Translations under genes and position numbers: made by a program
Shown here: positions 17,728-25,784 of the stretch, one piece after another
How the letters are laid out: each line of letters begins with the position of its first letter
Numbering within the stretch: position 1 is the stretch's first letter
Source of the DNA: Profundibacter amoris
Lineage (GTDB): Bacteria > Pseudomonadota > Alphaproteobacteria > Rhodobacterales > Rhodobacteraceae
Direction of reading: 5' to 3'
Assembly (NCBI RefSeq): GCF_003544895.1
Contig: NZ_CP032125.1
Span: 1,440,001 to 1,504,000, forward strand
DNA: 64,000 bases
Notes under the pieces: model-generated
The model's input: the letters and a program-made list of their open reading frames with translations, nothing else
What the model was told of the DNA's origin: nothing
The model's database searches: none

Positions 17728-18378
17728 GTGAAGGGTGGAAAATTGGATATTGATGCAGTCAAAAGCTCGTACAAGGTATGGGCGCCGGTTTATGATAAAA
17801 CATTTGGCGCAATTACAACCGTAGGGCGCAAAAGGGCGATCCAGTATATCAATAGCCGGCAGGGTAAAGTGCTGGAAGTGGGCGTGGGCACCGGCCTGTC
17901 GCTGAAGCATTACAAGCCACATTTGCAGGTCACCGGCATCGATGTTTCCAGCCATATGCTGGCCAAGGCCCGCAAGAAAGTCAGCAAACGCAGTATGACC
18001 CACGTGGAAGGTATTCACGAAATGGACGCCCGCGCGATGGATCTGCCGGACAATCATTTCGATACGGTCGTGGCGATGTATCTGGTGTCGGTGGTGCCCG
18101 ACCCCGAACAGGTGATCGCTGAAATGGCGCGGGTCTGCAAGCCGGGTGGTCAGGTGCTGATCGTCAATCACTTTGCCCGTGAAAAAGGCGCCTTGGCGCG
18201 GGTGGAAAAGGTGATGGCACCCTTTGCCAACAAAATCGGCTGGCATTCGGATTTCTCGATCCATCGTATTCTGGGTGAGGACGAATTGGTCGTGCAGGAC
18301 AAAAGCAAGCTGCCGCCGCTGGGGATGTTCACATTCCTGCGGATGGAAAAACAGGGTGACGGGCCGCGGGTCAACTGA
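17728..18378 (+). CDS. pmtA: Phosphatidylethanolamine N-methyltransferase (Rhodobacter type)
   Basis: This is a 216-residue SAM-dependent methyltransferase with motif I VLEVGVGTGLSLKHY, motif II GIDVSSHMLAKA and the pattern AVKSSYKVWAPVYDKTFG near the start, which is typical of the Rhodobacter PmtA that makes phosphatidylcholine from phosphatidylethanolamine. A GTG at 17728 is chosen as start because AAGGTGGG lies 9 bases upstream and the result matches family length. The frame is open further upstream, with ATG codons at 17668, 17596 and 17545, but these lack a good ribosome binding site. The stop overlaps the convergent gene by 8 bp. Confidence 0.82.
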   Translation: MKGGKLDIDAVKSSYKVWAPVYDKTFGAITTVGRKRAIQYINSRQGKVLEVGVGTGLSLKHYKPHLQVTGIDVSSHMLAKARKKVSKRSMTHVEGIHEMDARAMDLPDNHFDTVVAMYLVSVVPDPEQVIAEMARVCKPGGQVLIVNHFAREKGALARVEKVMAPFANKIGWHSDFSIHRILGEDELVVQDKSKLPPLGMFTFLRMEKQGDGPRVN

Positions 18379-19198
18379 TCCCGTTGCTGCCCCGGGGCAG
18401 GGCAGACAGCAGATCGTCCACCACATTACCGGAAATCGAATGGGTCAGGGGGGTGAAATCCCCCTGCTCGAACATCGCTTTGGCGGCATCGAATATTACC
18501 CTGTGTGTCACCTGCGCCAGCGCGGCACCCAGCGATATCCGCGCCACACCGATCTTGGCAAATTTCGCGCGCGAAACCCTGGCATAGGGGCCGGCAGCCA
18601 ATCCGTTCACCGGCAGTTTGGTTGCCGCGCAAACCCGCGCCAGATCGTCAAAACTGGCGGTCATCGGCACATAGAGACAATCGGCCCCGACCTGCTCATA
18701 GGCTTGGAGCCGGCGCAGGGCCTCGTCAATGTCATAGGCGCCGTGCATCACCCCGTCAGCGCGGGCCACCAGCACGAAATCATTTGGCAGGGCGCGGGCG
18801 GCCGCGGCGGCGGCCTGGATGCGCTCCACCGCCAGATCGAAATCATAGGGGGTGGCGGCGGGCAGCGCCATATCCTCGATCGAAATCCCCGCCAGCCCGA
18901 TTTCCCCCGCCAGCCGCACGGTTTCGGCGCAGGTCTCGGGATCATCGCCAAAGCCGTTTTCAAAGTCGCCAGACACCGGCACGTCCACAGCGGAGATCAG
19001 CTCTTGCGCATGGGCCAAGGCCTCGTCCCGCGTCACATGGCCCAGATCGGGGCGCCCCAGTGTAAAGGCATGCGCGGCAGAGGATGTCGCAATCGCTTGG
19101 GCGCCCAACCCTGCCAACATTTTGGCGCTGCCAACGTCCCAGGCATTGGCAAGGATGAAAGGGTTACCGGGTTGATGCAAATCGCGAAAACTAGTCAT
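18371..19198 (-). CDS. Isocitrate lyase/phosphoenolpyruvate mutase superfamily protein
   Basis: This 275-residue TIM-barrel protein belongs to the PEP mutase/isocitrate lyase superfamily. It shows NAWDVGSAKMLAGLGAQAIATSS at the start, the metal-site region SGDFENGFGD near residue 78, and a GISIEDM block near 106. It lacks the KKCGH loop of true isocitrate lyase, so it is probably a C-C or P-C lyase on an oxaloacetate- or 2-methylisocitrate-like substrate. The exact reaction is not known. The start at 19198 gives the standard length. Confidence 0.82.
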   Translation of the reverse strand: MTSFRDLHQPGNPFILANAWDVGSAKMLAGLGAQAIATSSAAHAFTLGRPDLGHVTRDEALAHAQELISAVDVPVSGDFENGFGDDPETCAETVRLAGEIGLAGISIEDMALPAATPYDFDLAVERIQAAAAAARALPNDFVLVARADGVMHGAYDIDEALRRLQAYEQVGADCLYVPMTASFDDLARVCAATKLPVNGLAAGPYARVSRAKFAKIGVARISLGAALAQVTHRVIFDAAKAMFEQGDFTPLTHSISGNVVDDLLSALPRGSNGIS

Positions 19199-19277
19199 GG
19201 CAGGCCTCATTGATCTGGGACAGGGCGAATTTGACCAGCTTACTGTATAATCGCGCCGGAACAAGGGGAGCGAGGCC

Positions 19278-19400
19278 ATGATGCAAATGATCCGTCTGAC
19301 TGAGGTCAACATCGCGGACGAGCACATATGCTGCGCCATCAGCGACAAGAAATGCGCGGGTCGCGCATTCATGGATAGGGTTTGCATGAGGCAACTTTAG
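19278..19400 (+). pseudogene. N-terminal fragment of a YoaP-like GNAT acetyltransferase
   Basis: A 40-codon frame starts at an ATG preceded by GGGGAGCGAGG. It holds IRLTEVNIADEHICCAISDKK. From memory, EHICCAISDKK is the start of YoaP-like GNAT proteins, which normally run well over 100 residues. After SDKK the similarity is lost and the frame stops. No continuation was found in other frames downstream, so this looks like a remnant rather than a simple frameshift. A short functional peptide is less likely. Confidence 0.5.
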
Positions 19401-19443
19401 ATATATAGTTGTGTTCTATGACGGGTGGTATTCAGGAACGTAT

Positions 19444-19863
19444 ATGTCAAATATTCAGAAGAACGAATTTCGGGAACGGCTGAAACGTGTCAATGCCGGC
19501 CCGATATCCATGCAGCCGCAAATTGACAAAGCCAGCCAGAAGACGCTGAACCGCAAAACACTCAAAGTGGCACTGGCTCCGTTTACCTATTTGATTGCGC
19601 CGTTAATTGGCGTTGTTTCCGTATTTGCAATCGCTATCGGGCTGGCTGTCTGGGGGCCGGAAATTCCGGTCGGTGTTACAACAGATTATGAAACGGGGAT
19701 GTATTTTGACGCCGGTTTATTCAGTATTCTGATTGCAACCGCACATGGTGCTGCAACCGCCATAACAATCATGTTTGGAATGCGAAGTCTGGTGCATATT
19801 TTGCTGGCTAACGCCGGTGTTCGGTTGGGTTTGATTATACTTGGCTCTATTGGGGGGGCATAA
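19444..19863 (+). CDS. Membrane protein of unknown function
   Basis: This 139-residue protein has a polar N-terminus of about 45 residues and then three hydrophobic segments (about 48-72, 90-112 and 118-137). I do not recognise the family. The start at 19444 follows AGGAACG. The base composition is lower in GC than the neighbours. The 127 bp after it before the aminotransferase gene hold no gene that I can support. Confidence 0.6.
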   Translation: MSNIQKNEFRERLKRVNAGPISMQPQIDKASQKTLNRKTLKVALAPFTYLIAPLIGVVSVFAIAIGLAVWGPEIPVGVTTDYETGMYFDAGLFSILIATAHGAATAITIMFGMRSLVHILLANAGVRLGLIILGSIGGA

Positions 19864-19990
19864 CGCGATTGCGGGCAAAAAAGCGAATATCTGTCCAATG
19901 CAGCAGATACCTTTATGTCTACTTGTAAAATTACATTAAGATCAAGACAGATAAGCTGTCGATCGCAAGCAAATTTACGCGCCGGGCTGA

Positions 19991-21163
19991 TTACCCCGCC
20001 AACCCCTTAGCAAACCCCACCAGCCGTTCCAGCGCCTGCCCGAACACACCATCTTCAACCGTCATCGCCACACGGATGTGGCCTGCTGCCGATTGGCCGA
20101 AACTGTTACCCGGCATCACCGCGATATGTTCGTTATCCAGCAGGGCATGGCCAAATTCCTCGCCGCTCATCCCCGTGGCGTGCACGTCCAGCATCAGATA
20201 CATCGCGCCCATGGCAGGCAGGTGTTTGACCACGTTCTGCCCGTCCAGCACCCGCATGGCGATTTCGCGCCGCCGTGCAAAGGGGGCGGCGATTTCGGCT
20301 TCCAGCGGGGGACCTTGTTCCAAGGCAAACAGGGCGGCGTCCTGAATGTAGCCCGGCACGCCATAGGTTGTGTGGGTGGCCAGATTGGACAGGTGTTCAA
20401 TGGCCTCCTCGGGCGCTACGATCCAGCCGATCCGGCTGCCGGTCATCGCGTGGCTTTTGGACATCGAGCCAACCACCAGCGTGCGCTGTGCCATATCGGG
20501 CAGGGCGCGCGGGCTTAGGTGTTCACCTTGCCAGATTTGCGTGTCGTACACCTCGTCCGAGATCAGCCACAGGTCGTTTTCGCGGCAAACATCGGCGATG
20601 CCCTTTAGCGTGGCGCGGGAATAGACCACGCCGGTGGGGTTGTTCGGGGTGTTGATCAACAGGGATTTGGCCCCCTTGGCATGTTTTGCAATCGCTTCGG
20701 CCTGTGGCTCGAAATTGTCCCGCGCATGGGCGGCAACGGGTGTGGCGATGGCGCCGACCGCGCGCAGGGTGGCGGGGTAGGTGGCGTAGTAGGGGTCGAT
20801 GAACAGGGCGGTGTCGCCCTCATCACATACCGCGTGATGACTGGAAAACAGGGCCGATTGTCCGCCGGGCGTGATCAGCACATTGTCGATGGTGGTGGGC
20901 ACGCCGGTGCGATCCTGCACGCGGGCGGCCACGGCCTGCCGCAGGGCCGTTACACCGGGAACGGCGGCGTATCCGGTGTGGCCGCCAAGCGCCGATTTGT
21001 GCATCGCGTTCAGGATGTCGGGGTGGGTGCGGATGTCATGTTCGCCGATGGTCAGTTCGATGACAGGTATGCCCGCATCTATCATCTCGCGGGATTTCAG
21101 ATACAGGCCCCAGCCGTCATGGCCGTCGCCCAAAAGGGTGGTGATGCGGTTTGATAATTGCAT
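19991..21163 (-). CDS. Class I/II PLP-dependent aminotransferase
   Basis: This 390-residue fold-type I aminotransferase has the PLP lysine at K236 in SMSKSHAMTGSRIGW, the NxPNNPTG loop near residue 168 (NTPNNPTGVVY) and the SDEVYDTQIW block. It resembles the aspartate/aromatic aminotransferase subgroup that acts on branched or aromatic 2-oxoacids. The start at 21163 (MQLSNRITTLLGDG) matches family N-termini; the frame is open for ten codons more. Substrate not determined. Confidence 0.85.
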   Translation of the reverse strand: MQLSNRITTLLGDGHDGWGLYLKSREMIDAGIPVIELTIGEHDIRTHPDILNAMHKSALGGHTGYAAVPGVTALRQAVAARVQDRTGVPTTIDNVLITPGGQSALFSSHHAVCDEGDTALFIDPYYATYPATLRAVGAIATPVAAHARDNFEPQAEAIAKHAKGAKSLLINTPNNPTGVVYSRATLKGIADVCRENDLWLISDEVYDTQIWQGEHLSPRALPDMAQRTLVVGSMSKSHAMTGSRIGWIVAPEEAIEHLSNLATHTTYGVPGYIQDAALFALEQGPPLEAEIAAPFARRREIAMRVLDGQNVVKHLPAMGAMYLMLDVHATGMSGEEFGHALLDNEHIAVMPGNSFGQSAAGHIRVAMTVEDGVFGQALERLVGFAKGLAG

Positions 21164-21236
21164 GGTGACTCGGCCTGTGTTCGTTTGCGCCACGCGACCA
21201 CAGGAATGGGGTGTTTGTCAAACGGGGAATTTTCGT

Positions 21237-21258
21237 GGCGGGGTGAACCCCGCCCTAC
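21237..21258. repeat. GC-rich palindromic repeat, copy 1 (inverted relative to copy 2)
   Basis: This 22-bp sequence contains the hairpin GGCGGGG-TGAA-CCCCGCC and is the exact reverse complement of 27425-27446. It includes the TAG stop codon of pssA. It may act as a transcript 3' end structure. Confidence 0.75.
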
Positions 21259-21992
21259 GCGCGTTTTGCGGCCCGATAGGAAAAGGGCAGGGACGCAAGA
21301 TAGGCCAGATCGACCAACGCCAGCACATGCCACGGGAACACCGTCAGCACGATCAGGAACAGCACCACACCGGCAAACAGGATGAACTGTTTTTCCTGCG
21401 GGATGGTCATCTTTTTTACGGAATAGGTCGGGATCCGGCTGACCGCCAGACCGCCGGCGAAGATGATATAAAGCGCGACCAGAACAGGGTGGTCCGTGAC
21501 ACCGTTCCAGCCCATCAACAGCAGGAATGCAGGCAGGAAGCCCAGACAGGCCAGTGCAGGCGCGGGCACGCCGACAAAGAAACGGTGATCGACCGGTTCG
21601 TCATCATCTTCCAGCAGGGCAACGTTGAACCGCGCCAGCCGCATCATGCAGGCAATGGTATAGATGATCAGTGCCAGCCAGCCAATATTGGCATATGCGG
21701 TTTCGGCAAAGAACATCAGATACAGGATAATTGTAGGGGCGACGCCGAAATTGAAGAAATCGGCCAATGTGTCCAGTTCCGCCCCGAACTGGCTGGTTGA
21801 ATCCAGCATACGCGCCAATTTTCCATCGACCGCATCCAGAAGCATCGCCAGCAGCAGCAAAAACAGCGCGGCATTAAAGCGTTCTGCAATGCCATAACGA
21901 ATGGCTGTCAGTCCGGCGATCAGGCCAAAGATCGTTACAAAGTTCGGAATGAACCGCCGGAACGGAACTTTCTTGACCTCGGGGACATTCAT
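21255..21992 (-). CDS. pssA: CDP-diacylglycerol-serine O-phosphatidyltransferase
   Basis: This 245-residue membrane protein has the CDP-alcohol phosphatidyltransferase signature DGxxARxxxxxSxFGxxxDxxxD: [19 protein letters not shown] at about 54-72. About seven hydrophobic segments follow the family plan. It joins serine to CDP-diacylglycerol to give phosphatidylserine. Its start overlaps the psd stop by 4 bp (ATGA), and psd converts its product, so the two are translationally coupled. Confidence 0.93.
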   Translation of the reverse strand: MNVPEVKKVPFRRFIPNFVTIFGLIAGLTAIRYGIAERFNAALFLLLLAMLLDAVDGKLARMLDSTSQFGAELDTLADFFNFGVAPTIILYLMFFAETAYANIGWLALIIYTIACMMRLARFNVALLEDDDEPVDHRFFVGVPAPALACLGFLPAFLLLMGWNGVTDHPVLVALYIIFAGGLAVSRIPTYSVKKMTIPQEKQFILFAGVVLFLIVLTVFPWHVLALVDLAYLASLPFSYRAAKRA

Positions 21993-22684
21993 ATCCGCAC
22001 ACCCTCGTAGTTCGGGGTGGGATCTGCCAGATCGGCCAGCACGGTTTCACCGGCCACGGCATTTTGCCCCAGCACGATTTTGGGCTGCACACCGACGGGC
22101 AGGAACACATCCAGACGGCTGCCAAAACGGATCAGGCCAAAGCGGTGGCCCGCCTCGATCTTGTCTCCGACCTTGACGAAACAGACGATGCGCCGCGCCA
22201 CAAGGCCGGCGATCTGGATCACGCCGATGGATATGCCGTCATCATTGGTGATGGTCAGCGAATTGCGTTCGTTATGTTCGCTTGCCTTGTCCAGCGACGC
22301 ATTGACGAATTTGCCTTTGTGGTAGGTGATATTGGTGAATTCACCGGCCATCGGCGCGCGGTTCACATGGCAGTTGAACACATTCATAAACACCGAAACG
22401 CGCACGCGTTCCTCGGGTCCCAGCCCCATATCCTCGGGCGGAGCGACGGTGGAAATCAGGCTGACCACACCATCGGCAGGCGACAAGATCAGCCCCTCTT
22501 TTTGTGGCACCGAACGCACGGGGTTGCGAAAGAAATAATAGCACCAGACGGTCATCACCATGCCGACCCAGAACAGCGGCTCCCACAACAGGCCAAGGCC
22601 AACCGATATCGCGGCAAAGATGGCAACAAATTTGACCCCTTCGGGGTGCATCGGGACGGCGACAATTTTCAGCGGGTTTGACAT
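21989..22684 (-). CDS. psd: Phosphatidylserine decarboxylase
   Basis: This 231-residue protein is of the short Psd type found in Rhizobiales and Rhodobacterales. It has one or two N-terminal membrane segments, [12 protein letters not shown] near residue 67, the [11 protein letters not shown] block near 103-113, and the self-cleavage/pyruvoyl site in [13 protein letters not shown] near residue 188. It makes phosphatidylethanolamine, the donor for EptA and substrate for PmtA encoded nearby. It lies 13 bp after dgkA and overlaps pssA. Confidence 0.93.
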   Translation of the reverse strand: MSNPLKIVAVPMHPEGVKFVAIFAAISVGLGLLWEPLFWVGMVMTVWCYYFFRNPVRSVPQKEGLILSPADGVVSLISTVAPPEDMGLGPEERVRVSVFMNVFNCHVNRAPMAGEFTNITYHKGKFVNASLDKASEHNERNSLTITNDDGISIGVIQIAGLVARRIVCFVKVGDKIEAGHRFGLIRFGSRLDVFLPVGVQPKIVLGQNAVAGETVLADLADPTPNYEGVRI

Positions 22685-22697
22685 GGTTTTCCGTTAT

Positions 22698-23087
22698 CTA
22701 GGCAAGGATCAGATGTTGCCACAGCACGTAAGCCAGAAACAGCCCGTTTGCAATCAACAAACACATGACCGCGAGTGATCCAAGGTCTTTGGCGTCGCGG
22801 GCAAATTCGCTCCAGTCTGGCGATAAATGATCGACCACGGCCTCGATGGCTGTGTTTAGGGCTTCGATGGCGACCAGCAACAGGGCAAGGCCGGTGGCGA
22901 CCAGGTATTGCGCGCCATTTGCGCCAATAAGGGCGAAGACCGCCATCACGATCAGATAAAGCAGCACCTCTTGCCGGAACGCGGCCTCTTTCCACAGGCA
23001 TTTCAGACCGCCGATTGAATAGGTTGTGGCCGCGAAAACATGTTTGATGCCTGTGGTGCGTTCGGGCTTTTCATTCTGTTTGGTCAT
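22698..23087 (-). CDS. dgkA: Diacylglycerol kinase
   Basis: This 129-residue protein has three membrane helices and the DgkA signature EALNTAIEAVVD, followed by ARDAKDLGSLAV. It phosphorylates diacylglycerol to phosphatidic acid. It is 3 bp after eptA, whose reaction releases diacylglycerol, so the pair makes a donor-recycling unit. Confidence 0.94.
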   Translation of the reverse strand: MTKQNEKPERTTGIKHVFAATTYSIGGLKCLWKEAAFRQEVLLYLIVMAVFALIGANGAQYLVATGLALLLVAIEALNTAIEAVVDHLSPDWSEFARDAKDLGSLAVMCLLIANGLFLAYVLWQHLILA

Positions 23088-23090
23088 GGG

Positions 23091-24728
23091 TTACTCCGCC
23101 GCTGTCCGACAGGCGGATACAACATCCAGATCGGGATTGCGTTCGCTGGTGTTGATATCCATCATACCAAGGATCGTGTGGAACATGTTTTCATGGGTTG
23201 CCGGCTGTTTGGCGCGGGTGTCCATACAGGCCGGATCAAGCCCGAAAGCATTGTTATAGGCCTGCGAAAACCACAAGATCATCGGCACACGGGTTTGGGT
23301 GTCGGGTGCCATGAAATAAGGGGTGCCATGCAGGTAAATTCCGTTTTCACCCAGGGATTCCCCGTGATCGGACATATAGAACATTGCCGGGATCACATTG
23401 TCCTGTGTCTGCAGGAACTTGATGGTTTCGGCCAGAATATGGTCGGTATAGGCGATGGTATTGTCGTAGGTGTTGATAATCTCGTCCTGGCTGCAATCCT
23501 TCAATTCGGATTTGTCACACGTCGGGGTGAAACGCTCGTATTCCTTGGGATAGCGCAAGTAGTAAGCTGGGCCATGGCTGCCGATCATATGAAAGACCAA
23601 TACAGTGTCTTGGGTGATGGTTGCGGCTTTTTCTTTCAACACATCCATAAAAATACCGTCGTTGCATTCACCTACCGCGCAATAAACAGGGTCTTTCAAA
23701 TAAGTCAGTGAAGTGTTGACCCCAATTCGCTTGGCTATCCCCTTGTCGCCTGTGTTGTTGTCGTACCATTCTACATTCACACCTGCATGGGTCAGGACAT
23801 CCAGCAGATTTTCGTTCGCCAGGCCGTTTTCATATGAATAGTCACTGCGACCAAAGCGCGAGAACATGCAGGGTAGTGAGGTGGCCGTTGCCGTTCCGCA
23901 GCTGCTTACATCCTGAAACACGGTGATGCGGTCACGGATGGATTCCAGTTCAGGGGTGGTGTTGCGCTCATACCCAAGCAGTCCGAAATTTTGGGCGCGT
24001 GCGGTTTCGCCCACCATGATCACGGTCAGGACGGGCTTTTGTGCAGTCATGATCAGCGGGCCTTTAACGGCGTCCTCGCCGCGGGGTTGCAACACGATAT
24101 CACGCGTGTTCAGCATCATATTGGCATAGCGTATTGTGCTGGTCAGTGGCGCGCCGGGCTGGAAGCTGCCCATCAGATCCTTGTTGTTGCGAATGGCACT
24201 AGAGAAAGTTTTATAGTTTGCCATCAACAACCCTGCGAATAGAACAAAGGCAAATACGGCCAGAATAACATTTCTGATAAGGGCTTTTACAAATGGTGGC
24301 CGCTTGACCTTGACCAGCAGCACAAACAGCGACGGAATGATCGCATAAATCACCACATGGCTGACAAAGCCAAAGGTGATCAGATGTTTGCCCTCTTGCA
24401 TCGTGGTGGTCATGACGTTCTGGATCATATCGCGGTCAATCATCACCCCCATCGTGTCCATATAATAGGACGACACGCCGCCGGTCATCAGCAGCAGGAT
24501 CAGGAACGGCTTTTGCAGCCACTTGCCCGAAAACAGCGCGATGATGAACAGAACCAGTCCGAAAACCGCCAGCCCGAACAGGGCGACATGCAGCGTGTTG
24601 CCCTCGAATATCCGCTGGGCCTTGCCCCAGAAGGTGTTGTTGTAGGCAGCCATGATAAAGGCGGCAACGATGATGCTCAGAAGAACGGGGGAGATACCGC
24701 GTTGATCAGCTTGATTTTCGATTTTCAT
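23091..24728 (-). CDS. eptA: Phosphoethanolamine transferase (lipid A type)
   Basis: This 545-residue inner-membrane enzyme has about five N-terminal helices (residues ~15-185) and a periplasmic sulfatase-fold catalytic domain. The nucleophile is T242 in VGETARAQNFGLLGY. SSCGTATATSLPCMFS, HMIGSHGPAYYLRYP and the metal site SDHGESLGENGIYLHG are all present. It transfers phosphoethanolamine from phosphatidylethanolamine to lipid A or a similar glycan, which often gives cationic peptide resistance. It is the first gene of the eptA-dgkA-psd-pssA run. Confidence 0.92.
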   Translation of the reverse strand: MKIENQADQRGISPVLLSIIVAAFIMAAYNNTFWGKAQRIFEGNTLHVALFGLAVFGLVLFIIALFSGKWLQKPFLILLLMTGGVSSYYMDTMGVMIDRDMIQNVMTTTMQEGKHLITFGFVSHVVIYAIIPSLFVLLVKVKRPPFVKALIRNVILAVFAFVLFAGLLMANYKTFSSAIRNNKDLMGSFQPGAPLTSTIRYANMMLNTRDIVLQPRGEDAVKGPLIMTAQKPVLTVIMVGETARAQNFGLLGYERNTTPELESIRDRITVFQDVSSCGTATATSLPCMFSRFGRSDYSYENGLANENLLDVLTHAGVNVEWYDNNTGDKGIAKRIGVNTSLTYLKDPVYCAVGECNDGIFMDVLKEKAATITQDTVLVFHMIGSHGPAYYLRYPKEYERFTPTCDKSELKDCSQDEIINTYDNTIAYTDHILAETIKFLQTQDNVIPAMFYMSDHGESLGENGIYLHGTPYFMAPDTQTRVPMILWFSQAYNNAFGLDPACMDTRAKQPATHENMFHTILGMMDINTSERNPDLDVVSACRTAAE

Positions 24729-24833
24729 ATTTGGGGGCCTGTTCGTTATCCTGTCACTTGCGCCCTTACTTAAACAGTCTGAACAGTGATTTCCACCAAG
24801 GTTTATTCTTGTGGCGGGTTTATTGCCGAAACA

Positions 24834-24872
24834 TTAAAAACCCCCCTGGTGCGGAGAGTACACCAGAGGGGC
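24834..24872 (-). terminator. Rho-independent terminator after the Asp/Gly/His-rich gene
   Basis: Read on the minus strand, a stem formed by CCCCTCTGGTG and CACCAGGGGGG (one mismatch) with a 9-base loop is followed by TTTTT. It ends the transcript of the gene at 24912-25259 about 40 bp after its stop. Confidence 0.8.
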
Positions 24873-24911
24873 CAGGTTACCCGTTATAGGGCCTGCCGGG
24901 TTTGAAGGGTA

Positions 24912-25259
24912 TTAATCGTCACCATCTCCACCTTCACCACCTTCACCACCTTCGCCGCCATCACCGTGGCCGTCGCCGCCATCACCTTCGCCGTCGCCGC
25001 CATCACCGTGGTCGTCATCACCGTGGTCGTCATCGCCATGGTCGTCATCACCTTCATCATCATGTGTATCGGTTCCAGTGCCCGTCGTTCCGGTCCCGGT
25101 ATCAGTCCCGGTCCCTGTATCAGGTACAACAACGGTCGGATCCGATGTTGGCGCGGTCGGATCAGGGTCAGTGACCGCGGCCTGTGCAAATGCTGTGTTT
25201 GCCCCAAATGTCATGGTCAAAATCGCAATTGCCGCTGTGCTTGTCAGAAGTTTTTTCAT
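24912..25259 (-). CDS. Secreted low-complexity Asp/Gly/His-rich protein
   Basis: This is a 115-residue protein with a clear signal peptide (MKKLLTSTAAIAILTMTFGANTAFA). The mature part starts with a Pro/Thr/Asp stretch, then Gly-Thr repeats (TGTGTDTGTGT), then three DDDHG-type units and Gly-Asp-Gly-Glu repeats to the C-terminus. It is very acidic and could bind calcium, zinc or other divalent metals. A ribosome binding site (AAGGAA) precedes the start and a strong terminator follows, so this looks like a real, single-gene unit. No family recognised. The repeats at DNA level (15-bp units around 25003-25050) may vary in number between strains. Confidence 0.75.
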   Translation of the reverse strand: MKKLLTSTAAIAILTMTFGANTAFAQAAVTDPDPTAPTSDPTVVVPDTGTGTDTGTGTTGTGTDTHDDEGDDDHGDDDHGDDDHGDGGDGEGDGGDGHGDGGEGGEGGEGGDGDD

Positions 25260-25617
25260 TTTGCATTTCCTTGTTGCTGTCTTTGCTCGGAACCGAGCGT
25301 CTGGATTTGTCCATGGTGGACGTGGGAAGCAAACCGTGAGTGGCTTTGCTGTTTCGATAAGGCACTATTGCTGCAATTGCCGGTTGTGTGTATTGGCCAG
25401 AGGTTTATTGAGCGGCTATTGGTTCTCTAATCCCGCTGTCGAACAAAAGTTTAGGATTAACGTGCTGATATAGCAGGAAATATTATTATTCCCGAGGGAA
25501 AGAAAATATTAACCAAGGGCATTTTTTCAGCCTGACGATTGTTTCCAGAACGCGTCTAAACAATAGTTTAGGGTAAACCGGTAATATTGGCGCGACTGAT
25601 CCATTCAATTCGGCTTC

Positions 25618-25646
25618 TTGTCAGGGCCGTGATATTCTGCTAGCAA
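25618..25646 (+). promoter_or_regulatory. Possible promoter just before the cysteine leader frame
   Basis: TTGTCA at 25618-25623 and TAGCAA at 25641-25646 are 17 bp apart. A start point about 7 bp downstream would fall on the ATG at 25653, so the leader frame could be leaderless. This is a weak match to the consensus and an inference. The rest of the gap from 25260 to here is AT-rich with no gene that I can support. Confidence 0.3.
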
Positions 25647-25652
25647 TCGGGT

Positions 25653-25697
25653 ATGAAACAGAACGCCGCAATCTGCTGTATTTGCATTATCTGCTGA
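25653..25697 (+). CDS. Cysteine-rich leader peptide upstream of cysS (candidate attenuator)
   Basis: A 14-codon frame reads MKQNAAICCICIIC and ends in TGA at 25695-25697. Four of the last seven codons are Cys. It lies 87 bp upstream of the cysteinyl-tRNA synthetase start on the same strand. An inverted repeat (CGCGGGC at 25707-25713 and GCCCGCG at 25752-25758) sits between the leader stop and the cysS start. Cys codons clustered just before the matching synthetase gene are what a charging-sensitive leader would have: low Cys-tRNA would stall ribosomes at these codons and change folding downstream. The peptide is too short for homology, and its ribosome binding site is poor, so this is an inference from position and composition. 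Confidence 0.6.
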   Translation: MKQNAAICCICIIC

Positions 25698-25706
25698 CAT
25701 AGGTCA

Positions 25707-25758
25707 CGCGGGCTGTTCTTTTCGTTTTCCATCACAAACCGAAGTTGATATGCCCGCG
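25707..25758 (+). promoter_or_regulatory. Inverted repeat between Cys leader and cysS
   Basis: The 7-bp perfect arms CGCGGGC and GCCCGCG with a 38-base loop start 9 bases after the leader stop. The loop holds a T-rich run (TTCTTTTCGTTTTCC). It could act as the switch element of a leader-peptide mechanism. Confidence 0.4.
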
Positions 25759-25784
25759 GGGGAATGCCGCCTGACGAGGATATC

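Noticed and set aside
24884-25207. Met/Thr-rich minus-strand frame over the Asp/Gly/His-rich gene
   Set aside because: An out-of-frame reading of the same repeats. The chosen frame has a signal peptide, ribosome binding site and terminator.
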